Positions 1 through 7,270 of a stretch of DNA of 10,712 nt are shown here, piece by piece; position 1 is the stretch's first letter; every line of letters begins with the position of its first letter. The notes under the pieces are model-generated. The model searched no databases. It was not told the origin of the DNA and worked only from the letters and a program-made list of their open reading frames with translations. This stretch comes from an uncultured Porphyromonas sp. (GTDB taxonomy: Bacteria; Bacteroidota; Bacteroidia; Bacteroidales; Porphyromonadaceae), in assembly GCF_947254915.1 (NCBI RefSeq), contig NZ_CAMYEZ010000079.1, positions 1 through 10,712 on the forward strand, in the 5' to 3' direction. The position numbers and the translations under genes were made by a program.

Positions 1-2
1 CA

Positions 3-989
3 GGCACCGCCTACTACGCCGTAGCTATGGCAAAGAACGCCGACGGTAAGTGGGGTCCCCTCACCAAAGTCGAGTTCTCCACGCAAGCAGATGCCATAGC
101 TAACGAGCTACCTACACTCAACTTTGATCCTCAAGTAGACAGTCAAGGAGCTATAACGAGTCAAGACATATTGGATCATGAGCAGGCACTAGGGCGTACC
201 CCTACAGAACTAGCCCTACAGGGTAAGCGGTTTAGGGGTTTTGCCAATACGGCTCTAAAGACTATTCCAGGAGTCATTTACGACCTTGAGAGTGGTCAGC
301 ATCTTATGATTGTAGCCTTTAGCAAGGAGACACTTGCAGACTGTCCTAAGACGAAAGCGATGCTATCCGAACTGGGGTTCGGCTCCTTCACGCAGGACTC
401 TCATGATGGCACCGCCACTCTTACAGCTACTAAGAACGATGACCCAAAAGTCTCTGTCTTACTTCTAGACGAGCCCAACGCAGAGCTTAATACAACACTA
501 CAAGTAAGACTGCTCTACAAAAACGTGTCGTCAGGTAACGATATCGAAAAGGATCATGCAGTCATCACTGACGTTCTGGACTTCCCTTCTTATACTCAAC
601 TGGAGACAAAGGATCACGATAAGATCAAGGCTTTTGAGCAAACACTAGGTCTTCGCGAGTTCAACGCTCTCTACTCTAGTGACACCAAGCTACAGTTCGA
701 TACTAAGCCGGAGGATCTCAGCAAGTCTAACTTCCATTACGTCCGCTACACCTTTGGTAAGTACACTGGTCTTTACATTATCTGCCGTCTCAATTGTCTC
801 AGTAACGATACAGAGCTACAATCTGCAGAACTAAAACAGTGGCTGGCAAACAATAGCTTTACAGAGGGCTACCAATACGATGCCCGATATCGTGCTATCT
901 CTGTCTTGAATGCACAAGGGGTTAAGTGCGAAGTCTTCTTTGACACAGATCTCAAGCAATACCTCTTACAAATCTCTAGGCCTAAGTAA
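3..989 (+). CDS. Unrecognised, probably exported protein with two tandem similar modules (3' part of gene)
   Basis: I do not recognise the family. The reading frame is open to the window edge: codons before the first ATG (position 27) read GTAYYAVA and run smoothly into MAKNADGKWGPL. This resembles the last strands of a fibronectin-III-like domain common in Bacteroidetes surface lipoproteins. The ATG at 27 is therefore probably internal, and the true start with any signal peptide lies upstream. Numbering from that Met, two modules follow, at about residues 29-162 and 185-317. They share the order HEQALGRT (51) / FEQTLGLR (203), an amphipathic helix ending LGF or NSF (106-118 / 266-278), then strands ending LQVRL or LLQIS. 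No catalytic motif, Cys cluster or membrane segment is visible. A strong terminator follows the TAA. An extracytoplasmic binding or structural role is only an inference. Confidence 0.8.
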   Translation, partial: GTAYYAVAMAKNADGKWGPLTKVEFSTQADAIANELPTLNFDPQVDSQGAITSQDILDHEQALGRTPTELALQGKRFRGFANTALKTIPGVIYDLESGQHLMIVAFSKETLADCPKTKAMLSELGFGSFTQDSHDGTATLTATKNDDPKVSVLLLDEPNAELNTTLQVRLLYKNVSSGNDIEKDHAVITDVLDFPSYTQLETKDHDKIKAFEQTLGLREFNALYSSDTKLQFDTKPEDLSKSNFHYVRYTFGKYTGLYIICRLNCLSNDTELQSAELKQWLANNSFTEGYQYDARYRAISVLNAQGVKCEVFFDTDLKQYLLQISRPK

Positions 990-1039
990 ATCCTCTCTCA
1001 TTGCTGCCTGATTAAAGTCTCAGCGACAGCAAAACGTAA

Positions 1040-1090
1040 AGCGAGGGCTCAACCACTATATCAGCAGTTGAGCCCTCGCTTTTCTTGTTT
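1040..1090 (+). terminator. Rho-independent terminator of the + strand gene
   Basis: A perfect 14-bp stem (agcgagggctcaac at 1040-1053 with gttgagccctcgct at 1067-1080) encloses a 13-nt loop and is followed on the + strand by ttttcttgttt. It lies about 50 nt after the TAA of the upstream gene. The opposite side reads tttacgtttt on the - strand, so it could also act as a back-up stop for transcription arriving from the convergent gene. Confidence 0.85.
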
Positions 1091-1117
1091 CTATCCTATG
1101 ATTGCTCTGCAGCATCC

Positions 1118-1165
1118 TAGACAAAGAGGCTCCAGCCACCACCTATCGTGATGACTGGAGCCTCT
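1118..1165 (-). terminator. Rho-independent terminator of the large - strand surface-protein gene
   Basis: An 11-bp perfect stem (agaggctccag at 1125-1135 with ctggagcctct at 1155-1165) has a 19-nt loop. On the - strand it is followed by tttgtcta. It starts 59 nt after the stop codon of the gene ending at 1225. The T-tract is short, so termination may be partial and helped by the next hairpin at 1040-1080. Confidence 0.75.
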
Positions 1166-1224
1166 ATAGTATCGGCAGAGAGGACTTCTCTAGTAGTTCC
1201 TCTCGCCTTGGCTGTACTCTTTTA

Positions 1225-4200
1225 CTAGCGAACGACCTTGAAAGAGGAGATCCCTTCTCTACCACTCACGGCAATGATATAGCTACCGTATGGTAGCGTA
1301 CGCATATCTATCTCACGTTCTGTAGTAGACATGAGTACCTCTCCAGAGAGACTATACAGCGTCACCGTCAGGAAGTTCCCGTGGATTGTACAGAGACCAT
1401 CCTCTTGGGTTAGAGTGATAGCACAATCCGTGGGGAGACCAACGGCATTGCCCTTGACCTGCTCTAGTTTGATATCTGAGATTTGGAGACAAGCATAGCG
1501 ATTCTGGGTGATTGGCGATATGAGGTGCATTCCGATAGAGGAGATACCCTCGGGGATATCTACTATAGTCTCGTAGCTCTGTAGCTCTATCACGCCATCG
1601 TCAGTGGCCGTACCAGCTGGGATGACTATACTAGCCACTTTCTTCTGGTCTGAGGCGTTGTTGTTTTTACCTATAGTAATCTCAATCGTCTCCTCAGAGA
1701 TCGCACGAGCACGGAAAGTAATCTTGCAACACTTATCCTTGTCAAAAGTGACAGGCGGAGAGATTAGCCACTCATCGGTAGCCACTACATAAGTAGGCGT
1801 AAGCGTAGGATTGATTATATACTCTATGCCGTTGGCTACGCTATTGAATATCTGACCCGTCAAGTCACTATTGACAAACCAACTCCAGCCATCACGATTA
1901 CCATCGATGAGCCTCCAACGCTTAGCATATTCCTCTCCCTCGAAAGTCTCCTCGACAGGAGGCGTGAGAGCAGGACCAGCTACGACCCAGTCGCTGTGTG
2001 TCGTGCTCTCTCCAGCTTCGTTGATAGCCTTGATAGTATAGTAGTAACTAGAGAGCTCAGAGATGCTCTTGTCGCTGTATCGTAGCTCCTTAACAGCTCT
2101 GGCAATGGGCTCTGTACTATCGGAGCGGTAGAGATCGTAAGAGAGTTTATCCTTATTGATTGTAGCTCCATGGGCTCCTACCTTGGGAGCATGCCATGTC
2201 AGCATCACCTCTTTCGACCCATTGGTCGTCATGAGCTCTACATCTGTCACCTGAGCAGGAGCATCTAAGCCTACCCATAGAGCTATAGAGGTGCGCTCGC
2301 CTTCGCCAGCCTCATTGAGAGCAGAGACCGTGTAGAGATATTCGCCAGCCTGTGACATCTCTTTGTCCTCATACGTGAGGAGCTGATCTGGAGTAGCATC
2401 GGCAAAGGAGTGGATCTCTACACCATTGCGATAGAGCTTGACAGAAGAGAGTGCTGAGAGGGGCTTTCCAGAGAAAGTCTTGGAGGGATTCTTCCACTGA
2501 ACAGTGGCTACCAGCGCACTATTGACATCAGCCTCTGCGACTAAGTCAGATACAGCTGCAGGAGCCTCATTGCCACCCGGAGCAAACGGGATAAAGAGTG
2601 CTTGTAGCATCGCTTTTTCGCCCACCTTGCCGAGTGACTGGACCGTAGGAGTAGCAGGCGTAGAGAGGTCAAAGCGTACCAGCTGTGCATCCTTGTCACT
2701 CATCGTAGAGGTGGTAGCGACCCAGTAGAGGAGATCTCTGTCTGTACGGTCAAACTCAAGCGACTGATTGCTCAGTACACCTCCTAGCTGAGGGTTGATT
2801 ATCTCTTTGAGCTTACCACTAGCGGGGTCTATCTTATGAAGCACCCCTGCGGATGTAAGTGCGTAGAACTCTCCGCGACTGTTTACGGCAAGAGGACCAC
2901 AGCTAGACTCCAACTGGCAAACCTCCTTAAAGGCTCCAGTCGCTAGATCTACCTCAACTAGTCTGCTACTCCCCGCAGAGAATGTGGTAGCATACATCTT
3001 GTGCGTTGTATAGTCGTAAGTCATATCGAGCACCCGTGCTCCAAAATCCTCAGGATCTGCCCATCGGCCGATATTTTTGCGTTCCTTAGTCCGTACATTG
3101 TAGGAGATAAACCACTCAGGACGTGGTCCTCTCTGACTAGTGTAGACGTAAGTGCAGGCGTAAATGAGACCATCACAAGCTGCACCAGCGTAGACGCCCT
3201 CATCCTTGCCGAAGGTGAGATCACTCTGAGTCTTCTCAGGCTCATCTAGGTAGAAGTGACCGAAGCCGTACTGCCCAGCACCAAACTGCTGGTTGCTCTG
3301 GAAGAATCCATACGCTATGCGATGAGGAGCATCGGATGTAGACCTCTTCTCACCACTGTAAGGCTGAGGCTTTTCCTCTCCATACATTTCTATGTTCATA
3401 GAGAAGACGGGCCACCCTTTTGCAGTAGCTATCGCTACCTCATCTTCATAGGCAAAGTTGCTCTCTAAATCCGTTTTCTCTAGCAGATAGATACCCTGTG
3501 GGTTAAGCCCCATATAGTCATCCCAATCATCTGCGGCGAAAGCGCGATACTCTGGCAGGGCACTCAAAAGCCGTATCATCGCATCACCCTTAATCTTATT
3601 GCGCTGTATCTCTAGATGACCTAACTGGCTGGGAGAGGCAAGCCTAATCTCGTCAATATGGTTTTTGAAGCAACTAAGTTCTTGAAGTAGCGGACAGTGC
3701 GACAGGTCTAGCGTACCAGTCAAGAGATTGTCTCGACAGACGAGAGAGCCCAAGTTCGCATTATGACTTAGGTCTATAGAGACAAACTTATTGCCCCAGC
3801 AACTAAAGTCTGCTAGCTGAGGGAGCCCACTGAGGTCTATTGATGTCAGATTGTTAGAACCGACGTAGAGACGTACCAAGTTAGGCAACTCGCCTAGAGT
3901 GATTGATGTGATTTCATTGTCATCTACGAGGAGCTGCTCTAGACTCAGAGCCTTGCTCGCATCAACTGTGAGGAGCTTATTACCAGAGCAGTCTAGCTTC
4001 TTGACCTTACCTGTGATAGTAATTGTCGACTCCTCTAGCTTGTAGTAACCAGGTGAGTCGTAAGCGGCTCCTGTGACAGTAACGTCTCCATCGCTCTTCA
4101 GATTCAGACCGATATATTCGCCCTTTTGCTTTGCAGAGACGAGGACAATCTGCTCCACTTGTAGCGGATCACCCTCTTCGCTGATAGAGAGAAATGCCTC

Positions 4201-5325
4201 ATCCCACACTTTGACGGCCTGGTAGAGTGCTTTGCTCCCGACAGGTACGAAGAGATTCATCTTATAATTGGGAAACATCACACCAAAAGCTCCTGTCTCA
4301 GCTACGGGTGGCTCCACAGCTCGAATGTGAAACTCTCTCAGCTCCTTACAATTATCAAAAGCCCCCACGTCAATTGTCTTAACTGTCGATGGGAGGTGAA
4401 CCTTGGTAAGCTTTGCATCAGAGGCGCAGAAGCTATTAGGTATACCTACTACTCCCTCTGAGATTACTAGCGTCTCTAAGCTTTGTGTACTTTCAAAGGC
4501 TGACGGCTTGATAGTGGTTACCGTTGTAGGTGTCTGATAGCTAGCACGCTCTGCTGCGGCTGGATAGACGAACAGAGTTTCTTTTGCCTTGTCAAAGAGG
4601 ACTCCATCCTCGGTACTAAAAGAGACATTGAGCGATGATACAGAGATGCTCTTGAGCGCTGTACATCCGCCAAAAGCTGCGTCTCCGAGGCTCTCAAGGG
4701 CTCTTCCTAAGCGCACATCTTGTAGCTTACTGCCCCAGAAGCAGGTCTTGCCGATACTCTTTAGGGTAGAACTCTCTGGGAGAGATGTCAAACCCGTTTT
4801 GTAGAATGCCATATCGCCTATGGACTCAAGACTATTCGGCAGATTGATACGCTCCAAAAGGTAGCAGCTCATAAAAACTTTAGCGTTTATCTTCTTAAGT
4901 CCTTCTGGCAGGGTCACCTCCTTAAGGGCACTACACTTGAGAAAGCAGGAGGTTCCAACCGTTGTGATATTACGAGGTAGTGAGAAGGTCTCAAAGTGCT
5001 TGTTGCTAGAGAACTTATAGCTGGGCAGTGTACCCTCTAAAGCCCCCTGCGAGTTAATGAAGTCTGCCTGCGAGAGGTCTACATGCTTGAGCGATGATAA
5101 GCCATCAAGTGTGCCGAGGTCGGCATCGTTGAGGATGCCACGAACGACAAGTCTCTCTAAGCTCGTATGACCTGCCAGCTGATTGGCAAGTGTACCAGCC
5201 TCCGTGATCGTCACCTCTAGATGCGTGTCTTGAGCCACAGACCTCTGTGAAGTGAAGAGGAAAAGGCTCCACGCCATGATCAAAGCTACGACCCAAGCTC
5301 TAGATAGAAGTATGTGTCTATTCAT
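1225..5325 (-). CDS. Multidomain leucine-rich-repeat surface protein, T9SS cargo
   Basis: Predicted secreted adhesin of 1366 residues. Domains in order: signal peptide (1-32, hydrophobic WVVALIMAWSLFLF, likely cut after SVAQ); BspA-type leucine-rich repeats (about 112-335, recurring LP..L..I...AF..C..L pattern); a second leucine-rich block (about 441-580, pattern LSCFKNHIDEI, CSGNKLLTVD) as in InlJ/internalin-like Porphyromonas proteins; a region with recurring strand patterns suggesting a beta-propeller (about 660-915); two fibronectin III domains (about 920-1019 and 1021-1117, each ending Y-T-V/I-x-A-x-NEAGE); a cleaved-adhesin-like domain (about 1124-1290, FEGEEYAKRW...DGNRDGWSWF); and a type IX C-terminal sorting domain (about 1295-1366, LPYGSYIIAV and final KVVR). 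By family knowledge this tail directs outer-membrane export, after which PorU removes it and the protein is usually attached to A-LPS. The start is supported by the signal peptide and the promoter upstream. The ligand is unknown. Confidence 0.93.
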   Translation of the reverse strand: MNRHILLSRAWVVALIMAWSLFLFTSQRSVAQDTHLEVTITEAGTLANQLAGHTSLERLVVRGILNDADLGTLDGLSSLKHVDLSQADFINSQGALEGTLPSYKFSSNKHFETFSLPRNITTVGTSCFLKCSALKEVTLPEGLKKINAKVFMSCYLLERINLPNSLESIGDMAFYKTGLTSLPESSTLKSIGKTCFWGSKLQDVRLGRALESLGDAAFGGCTALKSISVSSLNVSFSTEDGVLFDKAKETLFVYPAAAERASYQTPTTVTTIKPSAFESTQSLETLVISEGVVGIPNSFCASDAKLTKVHLPSTVKTIDVGAFDNCKELREFHIRAVEPPVAETGAFGVMFPNYKMNLFVPVGSKALYQAVKVWDEAFLSISEEGDPLQVEQIVLVSAKQKGEYIGLNLKSDGDVTVTGAAYDSPGYYKLEESTITITGKVKKLDCSGNKLLTVDASKALSLEQLLVDDNEITSITLGELPNLVRLYVGSNNLTSIDLSGLPQLADFSCWGNKFVSIDLSHNANLGSLVCRDNLLTGTLDLSHCPLLQELSCFKNHIDEIRLASPSQLGHLEIQRNKIKGDAMIRLLSALPEYRAFAADDWDDYMGLNPQGIYLLEKTDLESNFAYEDEVAIATAKGWPVFSMNIEMYGEEKPQPYSGEKRSTSDAPHRIAYGFFQSNQQFGAGQYGFGHFYLDEPEKTQSDLTFGKDEGVYAGAACDGLIYACTYVYTSQRGPRPEWFISYNVRTKERKNIGRWADPEDFGARVLDMTYDYTTHKMYATTFSAGSSRLVEVDLATGAFKEVCQLESSCGPLAVNSRGEFYALTSAGVLHKIDPASGKLKEIINPQLGGVLSNQSLEFDRTDRDLLYWVATTSTMSDKDAQLVRFDLSTPATPTVQSLGKVGEKAMLQALFIPFAPGGNEAPAAVSDLVAEADVNSALVATVQWKNPSKTFSGKPLSALSSVKLYRNGVEIHSFADATPDQLLTYEDKEMSQAGEYLYTVSALNEAGEGERTSIALWVGLDAPAQVTDVELMTTNGSKEVMLTWHAPKVGAHGATINKDKLSYDLYRSDSTEPIARAVKELRYSDKSISELSSYYYTIKAINEAGESTTHSDWVVAGPALTPPVEETFEGEEYAKRWRLIDGNRDGWSWFVNSDLTGQIFNSVANGIEYIINPTLTPTYVVATDEWLISPPVTFDKDKCCKITFRARAISEETIEITIGKNNNASDQKKVASIVIPAGTATDDGVIELQSYETIVDIPEGISSIGMHLISPITQNRYACLQISDIKLEQVKGNAVGLPTDCAITLTQEDGLCTIHGNFLTVTLYSLSGEVLMSTTEREIDMRTLPYGSYIIAVSGREGISSFKVVR

Positions 5326-5395
5326 AATTATAGTGGTTTAGTTAGTTGGTGACACTACTATAAGTATAGCAACGCAAGCTATGCCTTCCGACAGC

Positions 5396-5426
5396 CAAAG
5401 ATACACTTTATTTTTATTTTTCACAA
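5396..5426 (-). promoter_or_regulatory. Bacteroidetes-type promoter of the surface-protein gene
   Basis: On the - strand TATCTTTG (5403-5396) matches the Bacteroidetes -7 consensus TAnnTTTG exactly. TTGTG (5426-5422) sits 18 nt upstream as a -33 element, and the spacer is A/T-rich. Transcription would start near 5390, giving a leader of about 60 nt before the ATG at 5325. The leader ends accactataatt with no Shine-Dalgarno sequence, as is usual in this phylum. Confidence 0.65.
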
Positions 5427-5517
5427 CAGAAGCTGTACACTCTTCAAATTGCATTTTGGAGTGGAAAATACGATTTCACAAGTAATCGCTACTTTCTAAG
5501 TTCAAATGCAAGTAAAA

Positions 5518-5549
5518 AGCGAAGTTTTGACCTAGGTCAAAACTTCGCT
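5518..5549. repeat. Perfect 32-bp palindrome, possible second terminator
   Basis: Both arms read agcgaagttttgacct on their own strand, so all 32 bases are self-complementary. As RNA it would form a 14-bp stem with a ctag loop. On the - strand it is followed by tttttactt, which fits a back-up terminator for the ribosomal operon. On the + strand only aaaac follows. It lies about 90 nt upstream of the surface-protein promoter, so it could alternatively be a binding site for a dimeric regulator. The terminator reading is preferred. Confidence 0.6.
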
Positions 5550-5575
5550 AAAACGGACAGACAAATAAAGCCCCT

Positions 5576-5624
5576 CAAAAAAACAACAAGAGGGAGTGTC
5601 AAGCTAATGCTCAACACTCCCTCT
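5576..5624 (-). terminator. Rho-independent terminator of the ribosomal operon (after rplQ)
   Basis: An 11-bp perfect stem (agagggagtgt at 5589-5599 with acactccctct at 5614-5624) can extend past a 2x2 internal loop by an inner agc/gct helix with a taat loop. On the - strand it is followed by tgttgttttttt, a strong T-tract. It begins about 120 nt after the rplQ stop codon, and no gene lies between. Confidence 0.8.
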
Positions 5625-5744
5625 GCTATTTGTTTTGAGACTAGGACGAGAATCAGTGCTTTCGTCAGCCCCTACACACTGCACAAAGTATCTCCATATG
5701 GGAGGCGGACTATGTGACTGTGTCTCGTCAGCGCTCCTAGTACA
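5625..5744 (-). other. Non-coding 3' region of rplQ with a foldable inverted repeat
   Basis: This 120-nt stretch between the rplQ stop and its terminator has no credible gene. Its ends are complementary: ctagga (5641-5646) pairs with tcctag (5735-5740), and cgag (5647-5650) pairs with ctcg (5724-5727), leaving a 7-nt bulge on one side. A small ctcc/ggag hairpin (5692-5704) lies inside. The transcript would fold into a closed 3' structure before the terminator. Whether this has a function is unknown. Confidence 0.35.
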
Positions 5745-6257
5745 CTACTCCTGGGCTGGCGCCTCGGCCTGTGCAGGTGCCTCTGTAGCTGGAGTATCCT
5801 GCTGGGCGACAGCCTTAGTAGCACCGCTACCACGACGCGAACGACGTGTGCGCTTCTTGCCCTCACTCTTAGGAGCAGAAGCGCTCTTGGTCATATTGTC
5901 GTTGAAGTCAACAAGCTCAATAAAGCACATAGAAGCATTGTCGCCTAGACGTAGACCCGTACGTAGGATACGTGTGTAGCCACCAGGACGATCGCCGACC
6001 TTGTCGACGACGGTGCCGAAGAGCTCCTTGACTGCCTCCTTGTCACGTAGGTAGCTGAAGGCTAGACGACGAGAAGCCGTGGTGTCATTTTTTGCCGTGG
6101 TAATAATAGGCTCAACAAACTTGCGCAGTTCCTTAGCCTTGGCAACTGTCGTGTTAATCCGCTTGTGCATAATGAGCGAGCTAGCCATATTGGCAAGCAT
6201 AGCCTCACGATGCGCCTTGGTGCGGCCTAGATGGTTGAATTTCTTATTGTGTCTCAT
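5745..6257 (-). CDS. rplQ: 50S ribosomal protein L17
   Basis: L17 is a large-subunit protein that binds 23S rRNA near the exit-tunnel side. The N-terminal MRHNKKFNHLGRTKAHREAM and the segments RINTTVAKAKELRKFVEPII and RPGGYTRILRTGLRLGDNA are characteristic of the family. At 170 residues it is longer than the roughly 115-130-residue core. Residues from about 124 on form a low-complexity tail: a basic stretch (KKRTRRSRRGSG, 134-145) followed by an Ala/Pro/Gln/Glu-rich end, an extension also familiar from other Bacteroidetes L17 proteins. It is the last gene of the operon, 8 nt after rpoA. No Shine-Dalgarno is visible before the ATG, and a terminator follows. Confidence 0.97.
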   Translation of the reverse strand: MRHNKKFNHLGRTKAHREAMLANMASSLIMHKRINTTVAKAKELRKFVEPIITTAKNDTTASRRLAFSYLRDKEAVKELFGTVVDKVGDRPGGYTRILRTGLRLGDNASMCFIELVDFNDNMTKSASAPKSEGKKRTRRSRRGSGATKAVAQQDTPATEAPAQAEAPAQE

Positions 6258-6265
6258 AAGAGGAA

Positions 6266-7258
6266 TTAATCGTTATCTAATCTATAGGGGGTAAGATCCA
6301 TATCAAAGCCTAGGTCTTGAGCCGCTAAGAACTGCTCAAGCTCTACAAGCGACTTCCTACCGAAGTTCTTAATCTTCAAGAGTTCCTCACGATCTCTACT
6401 CAGCAGGTCTGCAATCGTAGAGATACCCGCAGCCTTGAGACAGTTGAGCGCACGAACTGAGAGATCTGTCGTTGCTAGGTCTGTCATCAACTTCGAGCGA
6501 ACCTTCATCATCTGATTGTCTAAGACAGTGTCAGGCTCCTCCTCGGGGAGCTCAACCTCAAACTCATTGTCCGCAAAAAGTGCAAAGTGCGAAATCAAAA
6601 TCTCGGCAGCCTGGCGTAGAGCCTCACGTGGATGAATCGTGCCATCCGTCTCAATCTCCAGAACTAGCTTCTCGTAGTCTGTGCGCTGATCTACACGATA
6701 CGCTTCGGTGATATGCTTCACCTTGCGAATCGGTGTATAGATACCGTCAATGGGAAGTGTATTGACAGCATCGTCTTCACGACGGTTCTCCTCGGAGACA
6801 ACGTAGCCACGCCCCTTATTGATGCGTATCTCTATCGTGAAGTCAGCATCCTCAGCAAGATTACAGATGACCAAGTCGGGGTTCTGCACCTTATAGCTAG
6901 TCAAGACCTGATTGAGGTCACCAGCCTGAAAGGAGTTGCGACCCGTGACGTGGAGCGTGATGGTCTCTTCCTGAGGATCCTCTACAGTAGCTTTGAATCT
7001 AATCTGCTTGAGATTAAGTATGATATGGGTTACATCTTCCAACACCCCTGGAATAGTAGCAAATTCATGCTCTACACCTTCGATACGGATAGAAGCTATT
7101 GCATACCCCTCTAGCGATGAGAGGAGGATGCGCCGCAAGGCGTTGCCAATAGTCATAGCATAGCCTGGCTCTAGAGGCTTAAATTCAAACTTGGCGTAGT
7201 GATCCGAAGCGTCCAGCATAAGGACGCTGTCAGGTTGTTGAAATGCTAATATTGCCAT
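6266..7258 (-). CDS. rpoA: DNA-directed RNA polymerase subunit alpha
   Basis: The alpha subunit dimerises to start assembly of core RNA polymerase and contacts promoter DNA and activators. At 330 residues it is full length. The N-terminal assembly domain spans about 1-235 and contains the diagnostic TIGNALRRILLSSLEGYAI segment (from about 36). A Glu/Pro-rich linker (about 236-248) leads to the helix-hairpin-helix C-terminal domain (about 260-320): LSVRALNCLKAAGI and IKNFGRKSLVELEQFL. By alignment to the E. coli protein from memory, R269, N272, K275, G300, K302 and S303 match the residues that bind UP-element DNA, so that function looks intact. The gene follows rpsD by 12 nt and precedes rplQ by 8 nt, the usual order. 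Its ATG follows aaccctctaactct, without a Shine-Dalgarno. Confidence 0.98.
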   Translation of the reverse strand: MAILAFQQPDSVLMLDASDHYAKFEFKPLEPGYAMTIGNALRRILLSSLEGYAIASIRIEGVEHEFATIPGVLEDVTHIILNLKQIRFKATVEDPQEETITLHVTGRNSFQAGDLNQVLTSYKVQNPDLVICNLAEDADFTIEIRINKGRGYVVSEENRREDDAVNTLPIDGIYTPIRKVKHITEAYRVDQRTDYEKLVLEIETDGTIHPREALRQAAEILISHFALFADNEFEVELPEEEPDTVLDNQMMKVRSKLMTDLATTDLSVRALNCLKAAGISTIADLLSRDREELLKIKNFGRKSLVELEQFLAAQDLGFDMDLTPYRLDND

Positions 7259-7270
7259 AGAGTTAGAGGG

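Noticed and set aside
3001..3468. Several small open frames on both strands within the surface-protein gene
   Set aside because: All are shadows of the 1366-codon gene, which has a signal peptide, domains and a sorting tail supporting its frame throughout.
5684..5691. ATACTTTG-like box on the - strand after rplQ as a second promoter
   Set aside because: It deviates from the -7 consensus, has no good -33 partner, and would be cut off by the terminator directly downstream.
5635..5979. 114-codon open frame on the + strand across the rplQ 3' end
   Set aside because: It overlaps the L17 tail antisense. Its Ala/Ser/Arg-rich translation reflects the repetitive codons of that tail, and no promoter or initiation region supports it.
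6713..7114. 133-codon open frame on the + strand inside rpoA
   Set aside because: It lies wholly antisense to a clear, conserved rpoA and its translation shows no domain or export signal.
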